This document shows, piece after piece, positions 35,720-44,481 of a DNA stretch of 64,000 bases. A program made the position numbers and the translations under genes. Under the pieces are notes generated by a model. That model did no database searches, was not told the origin of the DNA, and saw only the letters and a list, made by a program, of their open reading frames with translations. Where the stretch lies: positions 248,001-312,000 of the forward strand of contig JAEYWX010000015.1 in assembly GCA_023428755.1 (NCBI GenBank), given 5' to 3'. The DNA is from Bacteroidota bacterium (lineage in GTDB: Bacteria; Bacteroidota; Bacteroidia; Chitinophagales; Chitinophagaceae). How positions within the stretch are numbered: position 1 is the first letter of the stretch; every line of letters begins with the position of its first letter.

Positions 35720-37258
35720 TTATGGTCTGGGGTAACCGGTTGTTTGCTCCAGCATGGGATCGTTGTCTAACATAGCCTTTGATAGTGGCAGTAAAAACTT
35801 TGCTGCAGTAGTGGGCGAAAAATAAGTTGGATTGATATTGGCATACACATAAGTATCACCAGCTCTTCGCAATGCCCACCAACGTTTTCCTTCCGCTATA
35901 AACTCACGCAGATATTCTTCCAATATTGCATTGATGTTTTCAGTAACGGTTCCGTTGGTATAAACAGGATACCCGGCACCGTAAGCCCGTTGTCTGATTA
36001 TATTAATTTCAGCTGCCGGGTCTTCGCCCAGTTTTGCTTTTGCTTCGGCCAGTAACAATAACACTTCGGCAAAACGATAAACCGGATAATCATTATTATA
36101 AATTTGAGATGTACCGGCCGTTGTTCCAATGTATTTGGTGAGCAACACACCTCTTACACTATGAGGTGCCGCTGTAGAATACATCACCCGAAAGGTATTA
36201 CTGATACGCTGATCAGCCGCACCTGTTGTTAATCTGTCGATCATAGCCTGGTTCATCCCGATTCTGTTAGCTCCGTTAACAAATGGATAAACTGATGATA
36301 CCGTTGGCGTTGGTGATTGTGAAAATGAAAGAGTATTTGCCTGAATAGAATTTACCAGAAAGTTTCCAAACACACCCAGCTGCGACTGCTGCAATTCATA
36401 ATTGATTGCAAAGATGATCTCTTTGTTATTATTCTTCCTTGTTGGGTCAAATATGTGTGCGTAATTATCCTGCAAACCCAATGTTGCACCTTCCAGATTG
36501 CGTACTTCAAGCAACGCATTTTTGGCAGTTGTAAAATCGGCAGCACCGCCAGCCATATGAGTGCCCGACCATAAAAATACATCGCCTTTCAGAATCAAAG
36601 TTGCCAGCCTGTTCCAATACACACGTTTACCTGCAGGCAATGTATTGGCACTTCCAAACAAACGAAGTGATTCTTCAATATCGGCCTTTACCTGCATCAT
36701 AATAGTATCAACTGATGTGCGCCGTTTGTATGTTTCAGCAGCATTGCTGATTGTTTCAACAGGCTCGGTATTCAATGGCACGGCTCCCCATGTTCTTGCC
36801 ATTGTGTAATAAACATAAGCCCGTAAGCCATACACTTCAGCCAGTACCCTGTTCTTTTCATCCTGTGGTAACGGTGTTTGCGGATATAGCTTAATGATAT
36901 TGTTGAAGTTATAAATGAGATTGTAAAAACCGGCCCAGTTGGCAAACGGCACATTCAAATGGCTGATGTTGTGACGGTATAAATTCTGAAAACCACCATC
37001 AACTGATTCGGTAAACAATCCATCTGTCCAGATATCTCCACGCATTTCACCCAATTGATAAAAGGTACCGGTATACGATCTGAATAAACCATATACACCG
37101 TGATAAAGTGTACGGGCAGCATTGGGATCTTTCAACGCCTGATCTTTACTTACCGCATCCTGCGGAACAACTTCATCTAATTTTTTTGTGCAGGATAAGC
37201 CGCAAATCGTAATGATGAGTGCAGCTGTTATTAAATATTTAAATTGTTTCATTTTCAT
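35720..37258 (-). CDS. SusD/RagB family surface lipoprotein
   Basis: A 512-residue glycan-binding lipoprotein. The lipobox ends at Cys23 (CGLSC). TPR-like helices follow (PNAARTLYHGVYGLFRSYTG, RVLAEVYGLRAYVYYTMAR), then the C-terminal SusD domain with YRFAEVLLLLAEAKAKLG, EYLREFIAEGKRWWALRR and LPLSKAMLDNDPML. It pairs with the SusC porin 24 nt upstream and presents sialylated glycans or free sialic acid to it; the ligand is inferred from the operon. Confidence 0.95.
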   Translation of the reverse strand: MKMKQFKYLITAALIITICGLSCTKKLDEVVPQDAVSKDQALKDPNAARTLYHGVYGLFRSYTGTFYQLGEMRGDIWTDGLFTESVDGGFQNLYRHNISHLNVPFANWAGFYNLIYNFNNIIKLYPQTPLPQDEKNRVLAEVYGLRAYVYYTMARTWGAVPLNTEPVETISNAAETYKRRTSVDTIMMQVKADIEESLRLFGSANTLPAGKRVYWNRLATLILKGDVFLWSGTHMAGGAADFTTAKNALLEVRNLEGATLGLQDNYAHIFDPTRKNNNKEIIFAINYELQQSQLGVFGNFLVNSIQANTLSFSQSPTPTVSSVYPFVNGANRIGMNQAMIDRLTTGAADQRISNTFRVMYSTAAPHSVRGVLLTKYIGTTAGTSQIYNNDYPVYRFAEVLLLLAEAKAKLGEDPAAEINIIRQRAYGAGYPVYTNGTVTENINAILEEYLREFIAEGKRWWALRRAGDTYVYANINPTYFSPTTAAKFLLPLSKAMLDNDPMLEQTTGYPRP

Positions 37259-37282
37259 TATTTTTTATGATCAGATTGTTGA

Positions 37283-40200
37283 TTACAGCGTAACTCTAAC
37301 GCCTATGGTTAAACGACGGGGCAATGGATACTTACCCTGATCAACACCACCTACTTCAGGGAAATTACCGCTGTAGCCGGTGATGTACATAAGGTTACTG
37401 CCTGTAACATTAATATTCAATCCTTTTATTTTACCTGCAACTACTTTATCGAGCAGTGCAGATGAAAGATCATAGCTCAATGTCAGTTCACGCAACATTA
37501 CATAGTCACCTTTCTCCCACATATTGGCAGGAGGATTGTTTCCACTTGCATCTGTTGCATAGTTACGACCCTGATTGGCCCAGTAGTAACGTGGCAATGT
37601 TCCATTGGGATTTGATGGCGACCATGTTTTGAGTACATCGGTTGTTGAGTTTTGTGATCCTTGTACCTGGCTAAGGCCACGCAGTATTTCGTTGTTCAGA
37701 ATCACAAAACCGAATGCATAGTCAAAGCCTGCATACAAACGGATTCCTTTGAATGAGCTGACGATATTAAAGCCTCCCACATGCTGCGGCGTTGTTCTTC
37801 CAACATATACAAACTGGCGGCTGTCGATGGTATCATTTTTATATACCTGATGCCATTGTGCATCACCCAGTTGTTTAATGCGCTTGTTTGAATAAGGCAG
37901 AAATGCGTTGAACACATTGGCATCACCTGAAATTTTTGATGCATCGGTATAAATGCCTGACCACTTGGGAGCCCATACTTCATCCAATCCAATACGCTGA
38001 CCTTCTACTAAACCACCTACATAAATCTGTTGCCCGGGATTTTTTGGATCCCATACAAAAAATCCGTTCGATCTGTTGCCGGGAAGTGCATTGAATGGTA
38101 ATTTCTTGGCAAAGCTTTTTACATGGAAATAGTTTGCACCTACTTCCAGGCTAAACCCATCAGCTTTCTTTGGTTCAATTAAACGGGCATTGGCCGCAAT
38201 TTCAACACCCTTGTTTTGTAATTGACCAAGGTTGGTTGTAAATCCACCAAAACCTGTTTGAGAGGAAATACCTAAGCTTGCAAGTTTATCGTACACATTG
38301 CGGATAAAATAATCGAAGTTGACGGTGATACGATCGTTGATAAAACCAATATCAGCACCAAAGTTTAAACTGTTGGTGCGTTCCCAACGCAAATCGGAAT
38401 TGATATATGAAGCAACATAGGTACCACCTGCACCATTGTAAGTACCTGCATTATTAAATACCTGTGCCGTTGCATATAATCCAAGCGAATTAACATTCCC
38501 GTTTACACCATAGCTCAACCTTGGCTTGATGGTACTGATGTATTTAGGCAAAGCAGAACGTTGATAAAAATCTTCTTTGTGTAAGTTCCACCCCACCGAC
38601 ACACCCGGGAATGTTCCAAAATAATTTCCTTTTTTTAAGCGGCTTGATCCATCGATCCGCACAACTGCTTCAACCAGGTATTTGTTTTGAAAACTATAAT
38701 TCAATCGTCCAATACCGGAAGAGATACGCTCCCATGCATTGAAATTAGACGAAGTTCCTGCAGGGTTAATGATGGTTGTTCCTTGTACACTGGGTGGTGT
38801 TGCGGCTGCCAACCAGGGAATTAAATCGGTGGGTGCACCTTGTGCAAAGCCTGAGCTCACATAACTTTTATAATCGTAAAACTCACCACCCGCCATAGCA
38901 GTTACAGTATGGTCGTTAAAGCTTTTCTTAAATTGAAGAAACGCATTTGTAGTATACTGCTCAATTCGTGTATTGTTAAAGCTGGCAGCACGGTTGGTAT
39001 TAAATGCACCACCGTTCCCTTGCTGAAATGCTTTTGTAAAGAAATTATTATTGGTGTATTGATAATAACCCGAACCACTTGCCAAAATTTTCAGGAATGG
39101 AAGAATCGTGTATTCAAGATTTATACCGCCTAAAAACCGTTGTTGGTTTGTACTGTTTACAGAAATATTTCTCCAATACAAAGGATTACCCAATGTTACA
39201 TCGTTTGGTCCGGGTAACATTGCACCCGATGTGTCATTCTGGTAACGCACCGTTGGGGCAACACCAATAAAACGTTGCATTAAACCACCTGCAGCACCTC
39301 CTTCCGGATCGGTATAAGGCAAGCCTTGCTCAACCGTATAAGCACCAATATTGGTAGTTACTTTCAGATTTTTACCAATATTGAGTCCGCCATTAAAATT
39401 CATATTCAAACGCTTCAACCACGAGCCAATGATGATACCATTATCTTTTACCGTTCCCAATGATAATGCATACGACCCCTGTTCATTAGCGCCGGAAAAA
39501 TTCACATTGTGTTCGCTGGTATTGATTTGTTGCAGAATCATCCGTTCCCTTTCCTGTACACTCAGGTCAGTAAAAATGATACTGTCCATCAATGAGGTAT
39601 TGAAAGGATTTGGATCAACCAGCAATTTCCATCTTGAATTATTTAGTAAATGTCTGTTTTGATTATTCAATAGTTGAGTGGTGTATAAACCTTCGGCAGA
39701 TCGCCATCCGTTACTTAATGCCCAACCCCATGCACCGCCCAACTGATTACGATCGGTATTCATCGCATTGATATTGTTATCCAGCGAATCACCTCTGAAT
39801 CTGGATTGAATACCAATTCTGTTCATACGGATATAATCTGCTGCACTGAGATATTCAGATGAATTGGGACGGATGAAATTGGATGTATGACGAAACGTAT
39901 AAACAACCTGCGTCTTTCCCCGTTTTCCTTTCTTGGTTGTAACAAGCACCACCCCATTGGCAGCTCTTGCACCATAGATGGCTGTTGTGGCAGCATCTTT
40001 CAACAAATCAATACTGGCCACATCGTTCACATCCAATCCGTAGAGCGATGGTACTATTACTCCATCCAGAATAAACAACGGTGAACCGCCGCCGCCAAAT
40101 TCAGTACCACCTCGAAAAGAAATAGATGGAGTTGTACCTGGCTGACCAGTTCGTTGCTGCACACGCAAACCGGGTGCATTACCCTGCAGAACAGTTGCCA

Positions 40201-40615
40201 CATTGGACGTTGGCGCATTTTCAAAAGCCCGCTTGTTAACAGTTGACACAGCTCCTGTTAATTCACGTCTTGATTGTGTACCATAACCCACCACCACTAC
40301 TTCATCCATTTTTGAAATAGCCGGATCTAATGTAATGGTGAGTTCTGCACCGGATTCAATTTTCACCTCTTGCGAAACAAAGCCTACCGATGAAACAATC
40401 AGTACATCTCCCGTCGATGCTTCAATAGTAAATCGACCATCGGCGTCTGTTTTTGTTCCCCTGTTTTTTGATTTTACAAGCACCGTCACACCGGCAACAG
40501 CTGCATTATCTTCTTTTGATAATACTACACCGGTAATTTTCGTGGATTGTGCGTTTACTTCAACCGTAAAAAGGCTGCCCAGAAGTAACAACCCGAACAT
40601 AAAAAATACTTTCAT
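37283..40615 (-). CDS. SusC/RagA TonB-linked outer-membrane porin
   Basis: A 1110-residue TonB-dependent importer. Signal peptide to about 22 (EVNAQ); carboxypeptidase-like beta domain at 25-100 (ITGVVLSKEDNAAVAGVTV); TonB box region (MDEVVVVGYGTQSRRELTGAVS); plug with LFILDGVIV and GARAANGVVLVTTKKG; then the 22-strand barrel ending GVRVTL. It moves oligosaccharide or sialic acid from SusD into the periplasm. It is the first gene of the operon; its promoter overlaps the palindromic operator at 40641-40659. Confidence 0.96.
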   Translation of the reverse strand: MKVFFMFGLLLLGSLFTVEVNAQSTKITGVVLSKEDNAAVAGVTVLVKSKNRGTKTDADGRFTIEASTGDVLIVSSVGFVSQEVKIESGAELTITLDPAISKMDEVVVVGYGTQSRRELTGAVSTVNKRAFENAPTSNVATVLQGNAPGLRVQQRTGQPGTTPSISFRGGTEFGGGGSPLFILDGVIVPSLYGLDVNDVASIDLLKDAATTAIYGARAANGVVLVTTKKGKRGKTQVVYTFRHTSNFIRPNSSEYLSAADYIRMNRIGIQSRFRGDSLDNNINAMNTDRNQLGGAWGWALSNGWRSAEGLYTTQLLNNQNRHLLNNSRWKLLVDPNPFNTSLMDSIIFTDLSVQERERMILQQINTSEHNVNFSGANEQGSYALSLGTVKDNGIIIGSWLKRLNMNFNGGLNIGKNLKVTTNIGAYTVEQGLPYTDPEGGAAGGLMQRFIGVAPTVRYQNDTSGAMLPGPNDVTLGNPLYWRNISVNSTNQQRFLGGINLEYTILPFLKILASGSGYYQYTNNNFFTKAFQQGNGGAFNTNRAASFNNTRIEQYTTNAFLQFKKSFNDHTVTAMAGGEFYDYKSYVSSGFAQGAPTDLIPWLAAATPPSVQGTTIINPAGTSSNFNAWERISSGIGRLNYSFQNKYLVEAVVRIDGSSRLKKGNYFGTFPGVSVGWNLHKEDFYQRSALPKYISTIKPRLSYGVNGNVNSLGLYATAQVFNNAGTYNGAGGTYVASYINSDLRWERTNSLNFGADIGFINDRITVNFDYFIRNVYDKLASLGISSQTGFGGFTTNLGQLQNKGVEIAANARLIEPKKADGFSLEVGANYFHVKSFAKKLPFNALPGNRSNGFFVWDPKNPGQQIYVGGLVEGQRIGLDEVWAPKWSGIYTDASKISGDANVFNAFLPYSNKRIKQLGDAQWHQVYKNDTIDSRQFVYVGRTTPQHVGGFNIVSSFKGIRLYAGFDYAFGFVILNNEILRGLSQVQGSQNSTTDVLKTWSPSNPNGTLPRYYWANQGRNYATDASGNNPPANMWEKGDYVMLRELTLSYDLSSALLDKVVAGKIKGLNINVTGSNLMYITGYSGNFPEVGGVDQGKYPLPRRLTIGVRVTL

Positions 40616-40640
40616 ACAGCAAGTTTTGTTTTTAATTTTG

Positions 40641-40659
40641 TATTATGTATGACATAATA
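40641..40659. promoter_or_regulatory. Operator O1, perfect palindrome TATTATGTATGACATAATA
   Basis: Eight-base arms TATTATGT and ACATAATA are perfect around 3 nt and contain the GT-N3-AC core typical of FadR-type GntR sites. It lies just downstream of the probable susC -7 box, 26 bp before the susC ATG. Confidence 0.8.
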
Positions 40660-40665
40660 AAGTTA
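40658..40665 (-). promoter_or_regulatory. Probable susC -7 box (TAACTTTA)
   Basis: TAACTTTA matches TAnnTTTG at all fixed positions but the last. It abuts O1, so a repressor on O1 would block initiation. Confidence 0.4.
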
Positions 40666-40758
40666 AAAGAACTTTTTCTTTTCCTCCAAAAAAAATTAGA
40701 TTATTTTTAAGTGATTAATAATCAATGCTATTTTTCTTCAACAGCAACTGGATTTTAG

Positions 40759-40766
40759 TAAATTTG
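40759..40766 (+). promoter_or_regulatory. -7 box of the GntR gene (TAAATTTG)
   Basis: A full match to TAnnTTTG, 21 nt before the ATG and 4 nt before operator O2. Confidence 0.55.
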
Positions 40767-40770
40767 AATA

Positions 40771-40787
40771 ATTAAGTAAGACATAAT
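40771..40787. promoter_or_regulatory. Operator O2, imperfect palindrome
   Basis: ATTAAGT, AAG, ACATAAT: the same core as O1 (GT-N3-AC, ACATAAT arm) with one arm mismatch. It ends directly against the regulator ATG, suggesting autoregulation. Confidence 0.7.
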
Positions 40788-41495
40788 ATGCCAAATGAAC
40801 TTTTGAACGGACACTTTAAAACAATTGAAACCAGCAGCCTGGTGGATAAGGTGGAAGCGAACCTGGTGGAACTATTGCAGCAGCAAAAGCTGAAAGTAGG
40901 TGATAGTATTCCCAAAGAAATTGAACTGGCCGAAGCACTTGGGGTAAGCCGCACCGTTATTCGTGAAGCATTGTTACGGTTGCGAATGATGGGCCTGATT
41001 GAATCGAAAAAAAAGAAAGGCGCTGTAATTACCAGTCCGGATTTATTTGGGAATCTTGGCAAGAGTATGAATCCTCATATTCTTTCGGCCGAAACTTTAA
41101 AAGAAATATTTGAAATACGCCTTGTGCTGGAAATTGGTATGGCCGATTTTCTCTTTCACCGTATTACGAAAGATGACATTAAAGAGTTGAAACAAATCGT
41201 AAAGAGTGAGCCTCCTGTTACACAAGACCATCTATTTAATGTACAACACGAAATTGCATTTCACGGAAAGCTATACGAGATTACCGGTAATGAAACAATG
41301 AAGAAGTTTCAGAAAATGCTTTTACCTGTATTTGATTATGTACACAATAGTGGACTGCTGAAAAAACAAACGGAATTAAAAACGTTTGTATCGCATAAGG
41401 AACTCGTAGAAATTCTAGAGAATGGAACACCTGAACAATTCAGAAACGGCATGCGGAATCATTTGGAAAATCATTTTGCACGGATATTTGACTGA
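40788..41495 (+). CDS. GntR/FadR-type regulator (FCD domain), NanR-like
   Basis: A 235-residue transcription factor. A winged helix-turn-helix spans about 15-85 (GDSIPKEIELAEALGVSRTVIREALLRLRMMGLIESKKKKGAVIT). The all-helical FCD effector domain (90-235) has the metal/ligand His residues in NVQHEIAFHGKLYEITGNE and VSHKELVEILENG. E. coli NanR belongs to the same subfamily and senses Neu5Ac. It is divergent from susC, with a palindrome at each promoter, so it most likely represses the locus and itself until sialic acid binds. Confidence 0.92.
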   Translation: MPNELLNGHFKTIETSSLVDKVEANLVELLQQQKLKVGDSIPKEIELAEALGVSRTVIREALLRLRMMGLIESKKKKGAVITSPDLFGNLGKSMNPHILSAETLKEIFEIRLVLEIGMADFLFHRITKDDIKELKQIVKSEPPVTQDHLFNVQHEIAFHGKLYEITGNETMKKFQKMLLPVFDYVHNSGLLKKQTELKTFVSHKELVEILENGTPEQFRNGMRNHLENHFARIFD

Positions 41496-41609
41496 AATAT
41501 CTATGTGAAAAGTATCTCAGCTTAATAAAAGTTGCTCCTTTTAGTTTAGCTTATTACTTCGAAGCTTTACATTGCTATTCATTTTTGCCTGGGTTATGTC
41601 TTTTTGTAG

Positions 41610-41852
41610 CAAACGTTTCAGGAAACTACCAATCGTTTCAAACAACAAGTTCAATTACTGGAAAAAGAAAAGAGAGAAACTGGAAGTAACGAATCAACTT
41701 ACCAGAAGTATTTAAAAACAGGAATCGATTTATTATCTGATGTAAAAAAGTTCTATGCCAAAGGAGATTATAGCATAAAACAAACAATTCTTGGTTCGAT
41801 TTTTCCCGAAAAACTCTTTTTTGATAAAATAATTGTCGAACCACCCGTATGA
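41610..41852 (+). pseudogene. C-terminal remnant of a large serine recombinase
   Basis: The frame after the TAG at 41607 reads a coiled coil, LLSDVKKFYAKGDYSIKQ, then ILGSIFPEKLFFDKIIVEPP and TGA. This is the end of the Bacteroidota recombinase family whose last part normally continues RxNEAL. That continuation (MNEALRLILNTSKGF and onward) is found in another frame from 41847 to the tmRNA end near 41946. So it is a 5'-truncated, frameshifted relic, probably of an element inserted at the tmRNA 3' end. Confidence 0.7.
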
Positions 41853-41945
41853 ATGAAGCCCTTCGTCTGATACTCAATACCAGCAAGGGTTTCAGCGAAA
41901 CAAAAAACGGACAACCCTTCAAAAAATCGGGGTTGTCCGTTCAGG

Positions 41946-42315
41946 TGGAGCTGAGCGGATTCGAACCGCTGTCCAAACATATTCGCCAAAAGCTTTCTAC
42001 ATGCTTATTTCATGATTGATTGTCGACACTGCGCAGGACATGAACATACCAACGCAATACGTAGCTGAATGGTCTTTTGCAACAGTCACAGCCTTCTGTT
42101 ACAGCAACCTGTTTTGTGTTTGAGTCGGCGGCGGAACCTGGTAACAGATCAACCTGTTCGGCGGCCCGAATGACTACCTAATCACTGATTAAGCGGCCAT
42201 GGCATACTGTGTATTGCCATTTGAGTTTTTGAATATTCAGATTAAAGTGCTAATTATCCAACGCACTGCATGCTTACACCTTCAAAGATCTATGCTGTCA
42301 AAACCAGGCAGCCCC
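41946..42315 (-). ncRNA. ssrA: Transfer-messenger RNA
   Basis: About 370 nt on the minus strand. The 5' GGGGCTG pairs with 3' CAGCTCC plus A. The tRNA-like ends GGTTTTGACAGC and GGTTCGAATCC are present, with pseudoknot-forming GC runs between. The tag frame ends GCC-GCT-TAA at 42191-42189. By comparison with GENNYALAA-type tags, the tag encoded at 42218-42189 is GNTQYAMAA. The exact resume codon is inferred. Confidence 0.93.
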
Positions 42316-42572
42316 GTTTGCAAGTACGAAGTACAAAATGAAAAGTACAAAGTAGATGCGGACAGCAAAAATACACTTATTTCTGTTGCCAAAGCAGTTC
42401 GTATTTTTTTGTTACCAGCTTTTGTATTTCTATCAACTGCATTGGCGTCGCACTCTTGTGCAATGATGCGGTGAGTCACCAGCTGTTTTATAGTGTGGCT
42501 CACCGGATTAAATGCAAAGAGTTGGTTTTTGTAAATAAAAAACTTTGATGCATTCTTTCTTAGTTTTACAGC
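42316..42572. other. Divergent promoter region of tmRNA and the MutS-like gene
   Basis: No gene is supported here. It must contain the tmRNA promoter (minus) and that of the MutS-like gene (plus); no motif stands out. Confidence 0.4.
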
Positions 42573-44375
42573 ATGGCAGAAACGATTAACCCGGATGTAT
42601 TTTACAACCAACAGATCCATCACCTGAACAACCAACTCAACCATCTATTGAAACGCAAACAGTTGCTTGGCTGGCTTCGATTTGGAATTTTAGCTGCAAC
42701 CGGTTTTCTCATCTGGCTGCTTTCGTCCAGCGGTATTCTTTTGGCAGCAACGATCTTCTGCATCGGGCTGGCTGTTTTTTTATTTGCTGTTCGGAAAGAC
42801 CTGGCAAACAAAGAAGCCATCCAGCATCATGAACGCTTGATCAAGATCAATAAACAGGAACTGTTGTACCTGCAACACAATTACACCCATCAAAAAGATG
42901 GCATTGAATTTTATAAAGATGAACACCCATACGCAGGCGATCTTGATTTGTTTGGCCGGGCTTCGTTGTATCAATTTATCAACCGTACCAATTCGCAGCA
43001 AGGAAATCAACGGCTGGCCGATTGGCTTTCAGCTCCTGCCAACGCAGCAACGATCCAGGCAAGACAGTCAGCAGTGCAGGAGTTAGTGCAGCAAACAAAC
43101 TGGCGGCAACAGTTGCAGGCATATGGTTCTTCTGCTATCATTACCATTGCAACCCAGCAGAAAATGGAAGCGTGGCTGCAGGAAGGCAACCAATTCGTTC
43201 ATAAAAAAATATGGCATGTGCTGCGTTATGCAGTACCGTTACTGGCGCTTACAGTTCTTGCCCTGTTTCTGTTTGATGTGATCAGCTACCAGTTCTTTCT
43301 TCGTGCCTTACTGGGATTTACCATCATTGCGTTTAGCATCACCCGCATTATCGTTCCTTTGTATCGAAAGCTGAATAAGATCACAGCAGAAATGGAATCA
43401 CTATCCAACAGTATTGCCTGTATTGAGCGGGCAGAATTCAACGATCCGTTACTGTTGTCGTTGCAGCAGCAATTGTACACCGGTCATCAAAACGCATCCA
43501 AACAAATCTTTCAACTGAAAACCATTTTCAATCGTTTTGATTATCGTTTAAACCCTGTTGTGTTTGTTCCGTTAAATATTTTTTTATTGTGGGATCTGCA
43601 GCAGGTGTTACAACTCGAAGCATGGAAACAAAAAAATAATCAGCAGATCAATCATTGGTTTAATGCGCTGGCAGAGTTGGAAGCGTTGTGCAGCGTTGGT
43701 ACACTTGCATTCAACCATCCGAATTGGAGTTTTCCTATTTTAAAAACAGACGAACCTACTTTTATTGCAAAACAGTTGGGCCATCCGCTGATCGAAGAAC
43801 AGAAATCGGTATTGAACGATTTTTCAGCAACAGGAAGAGAACAGATCAATCTCATCACCGGTTCGAATATGGCTGGCAAAAGTACATTCCTGCGAAGCAT
43901 TGGTGTAAATATGGTGTTGGCTGGCATGGGTGCTCCTGTTTGTGCATCACAACTCACGGTTTCGCCGTTGAAGGTAATGAGCAGTATGCGTATAAAAGAT
44001 AACCTGGAAGAAAGCACTTCTACTTTTTATGCTGAATTAAAAAAGCTGAAACAAATTATTGATGCTGTGAATAACAACGAACCCGTTTTTATTCTGTTGG
44101 ATGAAATTCTGCGGGGCACCAACTCAAACGATAGGCATACCGGTTCAAAAGCACTCATTCAACAATTGCTGCGTCACAAAGCAACGGGTGTACTGGCCAC
44201 ACATGATCTGGAACTGGCACAACTGGAAGCTGTGTATCCCAACAATATTCACAACTACCATTTTGATGTACAGGTAAATGCCGAAGAATTATTTTTCGAT
44301 TATAAACTGAAAACCGGTGTTTGCCAAAGTATGAATGCGTCCATTTTAATGAAGAAGATCGGAATAGAACTGTAA
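42573..44375 (+). CDS. Membrane-anchored MutS-like ATPase
   Basis: A 600-residue protein. Two pairs of membrane helices lie at about 30-75 (WLRFGILAATGFLIWLL) and 212-265 (YAVPLLALTVLALFLF). A MutS core/clamp-like helical section follows, then the MutS family ATPase: Walker A GSNMAGKSTFLRS (about 430), Walker B with FILLDEILRGTNS (about 508) and the His of ATHDLEL. The mismatch-reading Phe-x-Glu domain is absent; true MutS is encoded at 52.1 kb. This membrane family is common in Bacteroidota and its role is unknown. Confidence 0.9.
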   Translation: MAETINPDVFYNQQIHHLNNQLNHLLKRKQLLGWLRFGILAATGFLIWLLSSSGILLAATIFCIGLAVFLFAVRKDLANKEAIQHHERLIKINKQELLYLQHNYTHQKDGIEFYKDEHPYAGDLDLFGRASLYQFINRTNSQQGNQRLADWLSAPANAATIQARQSAVQELVQQTNWRQQLQAYGSSAIITIATQQKMEAWLQEGNQFVHKKIWHVLRYAVPLLALTVLALFLFDVISYQFFLRALLGFTIIAFSITRIIVPLYRKLNKITAEMESLSNSIACIERAEFNDPLLLSLQQQLYTGHQNASKQIFQLKTIFNRFDYRLNPVVFVPLNIFLLWDLQQVLQLEAWKQKNNQQINHWFNALAELEALCSVGTLAFNHPNWSFPILKTDEPTFIAKQLGHPLIEEQKSVLNDFSATGREQINLITGSNMAGKSTFLRSIGVNMVLAGMGAPVCASQLTVSPLKVMSSMRIKDNLEESTSTFYAELKKLKQIIDAVNNNEPVFILLDEILRGTNSNDRHTGSKALIQQLLRHKATGVLATHDLELAQLEAVYPNNIHNYHFDVQVNAEELFFDYKLKTGVCQSMNASILMKKIGIEL

Positions 44376-44421
44376 AACGAATCGATGATGTCTGATTTAT
44401 GATGGATGATATAATAAAACA

Positions 44422-44456
44422 AAAATGAGAAAGAACATTTCTGTCTTTCTCATTTT
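44422..44456. terminator. Bidirectional terminator between convergent genes
   Basis: AAAATGAGAAAGA (44422-44434) pairs perfectly with TCTTTCTCATTTT (44444-44456), 13 bp with a 9-nt loop. It serves the MutS-like gene (plus) and rseP (minus). Confidence 0.85.
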
Positions 44457-44481
44457 CAATGATGTAATTATCAATTCAACA

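Noticed and set aside
42199..42474. Plus-strand frame over the tmRNA 5' half
   Set aside because: The region is tmRNA by its conserved ends and tag; the frame is accidental.
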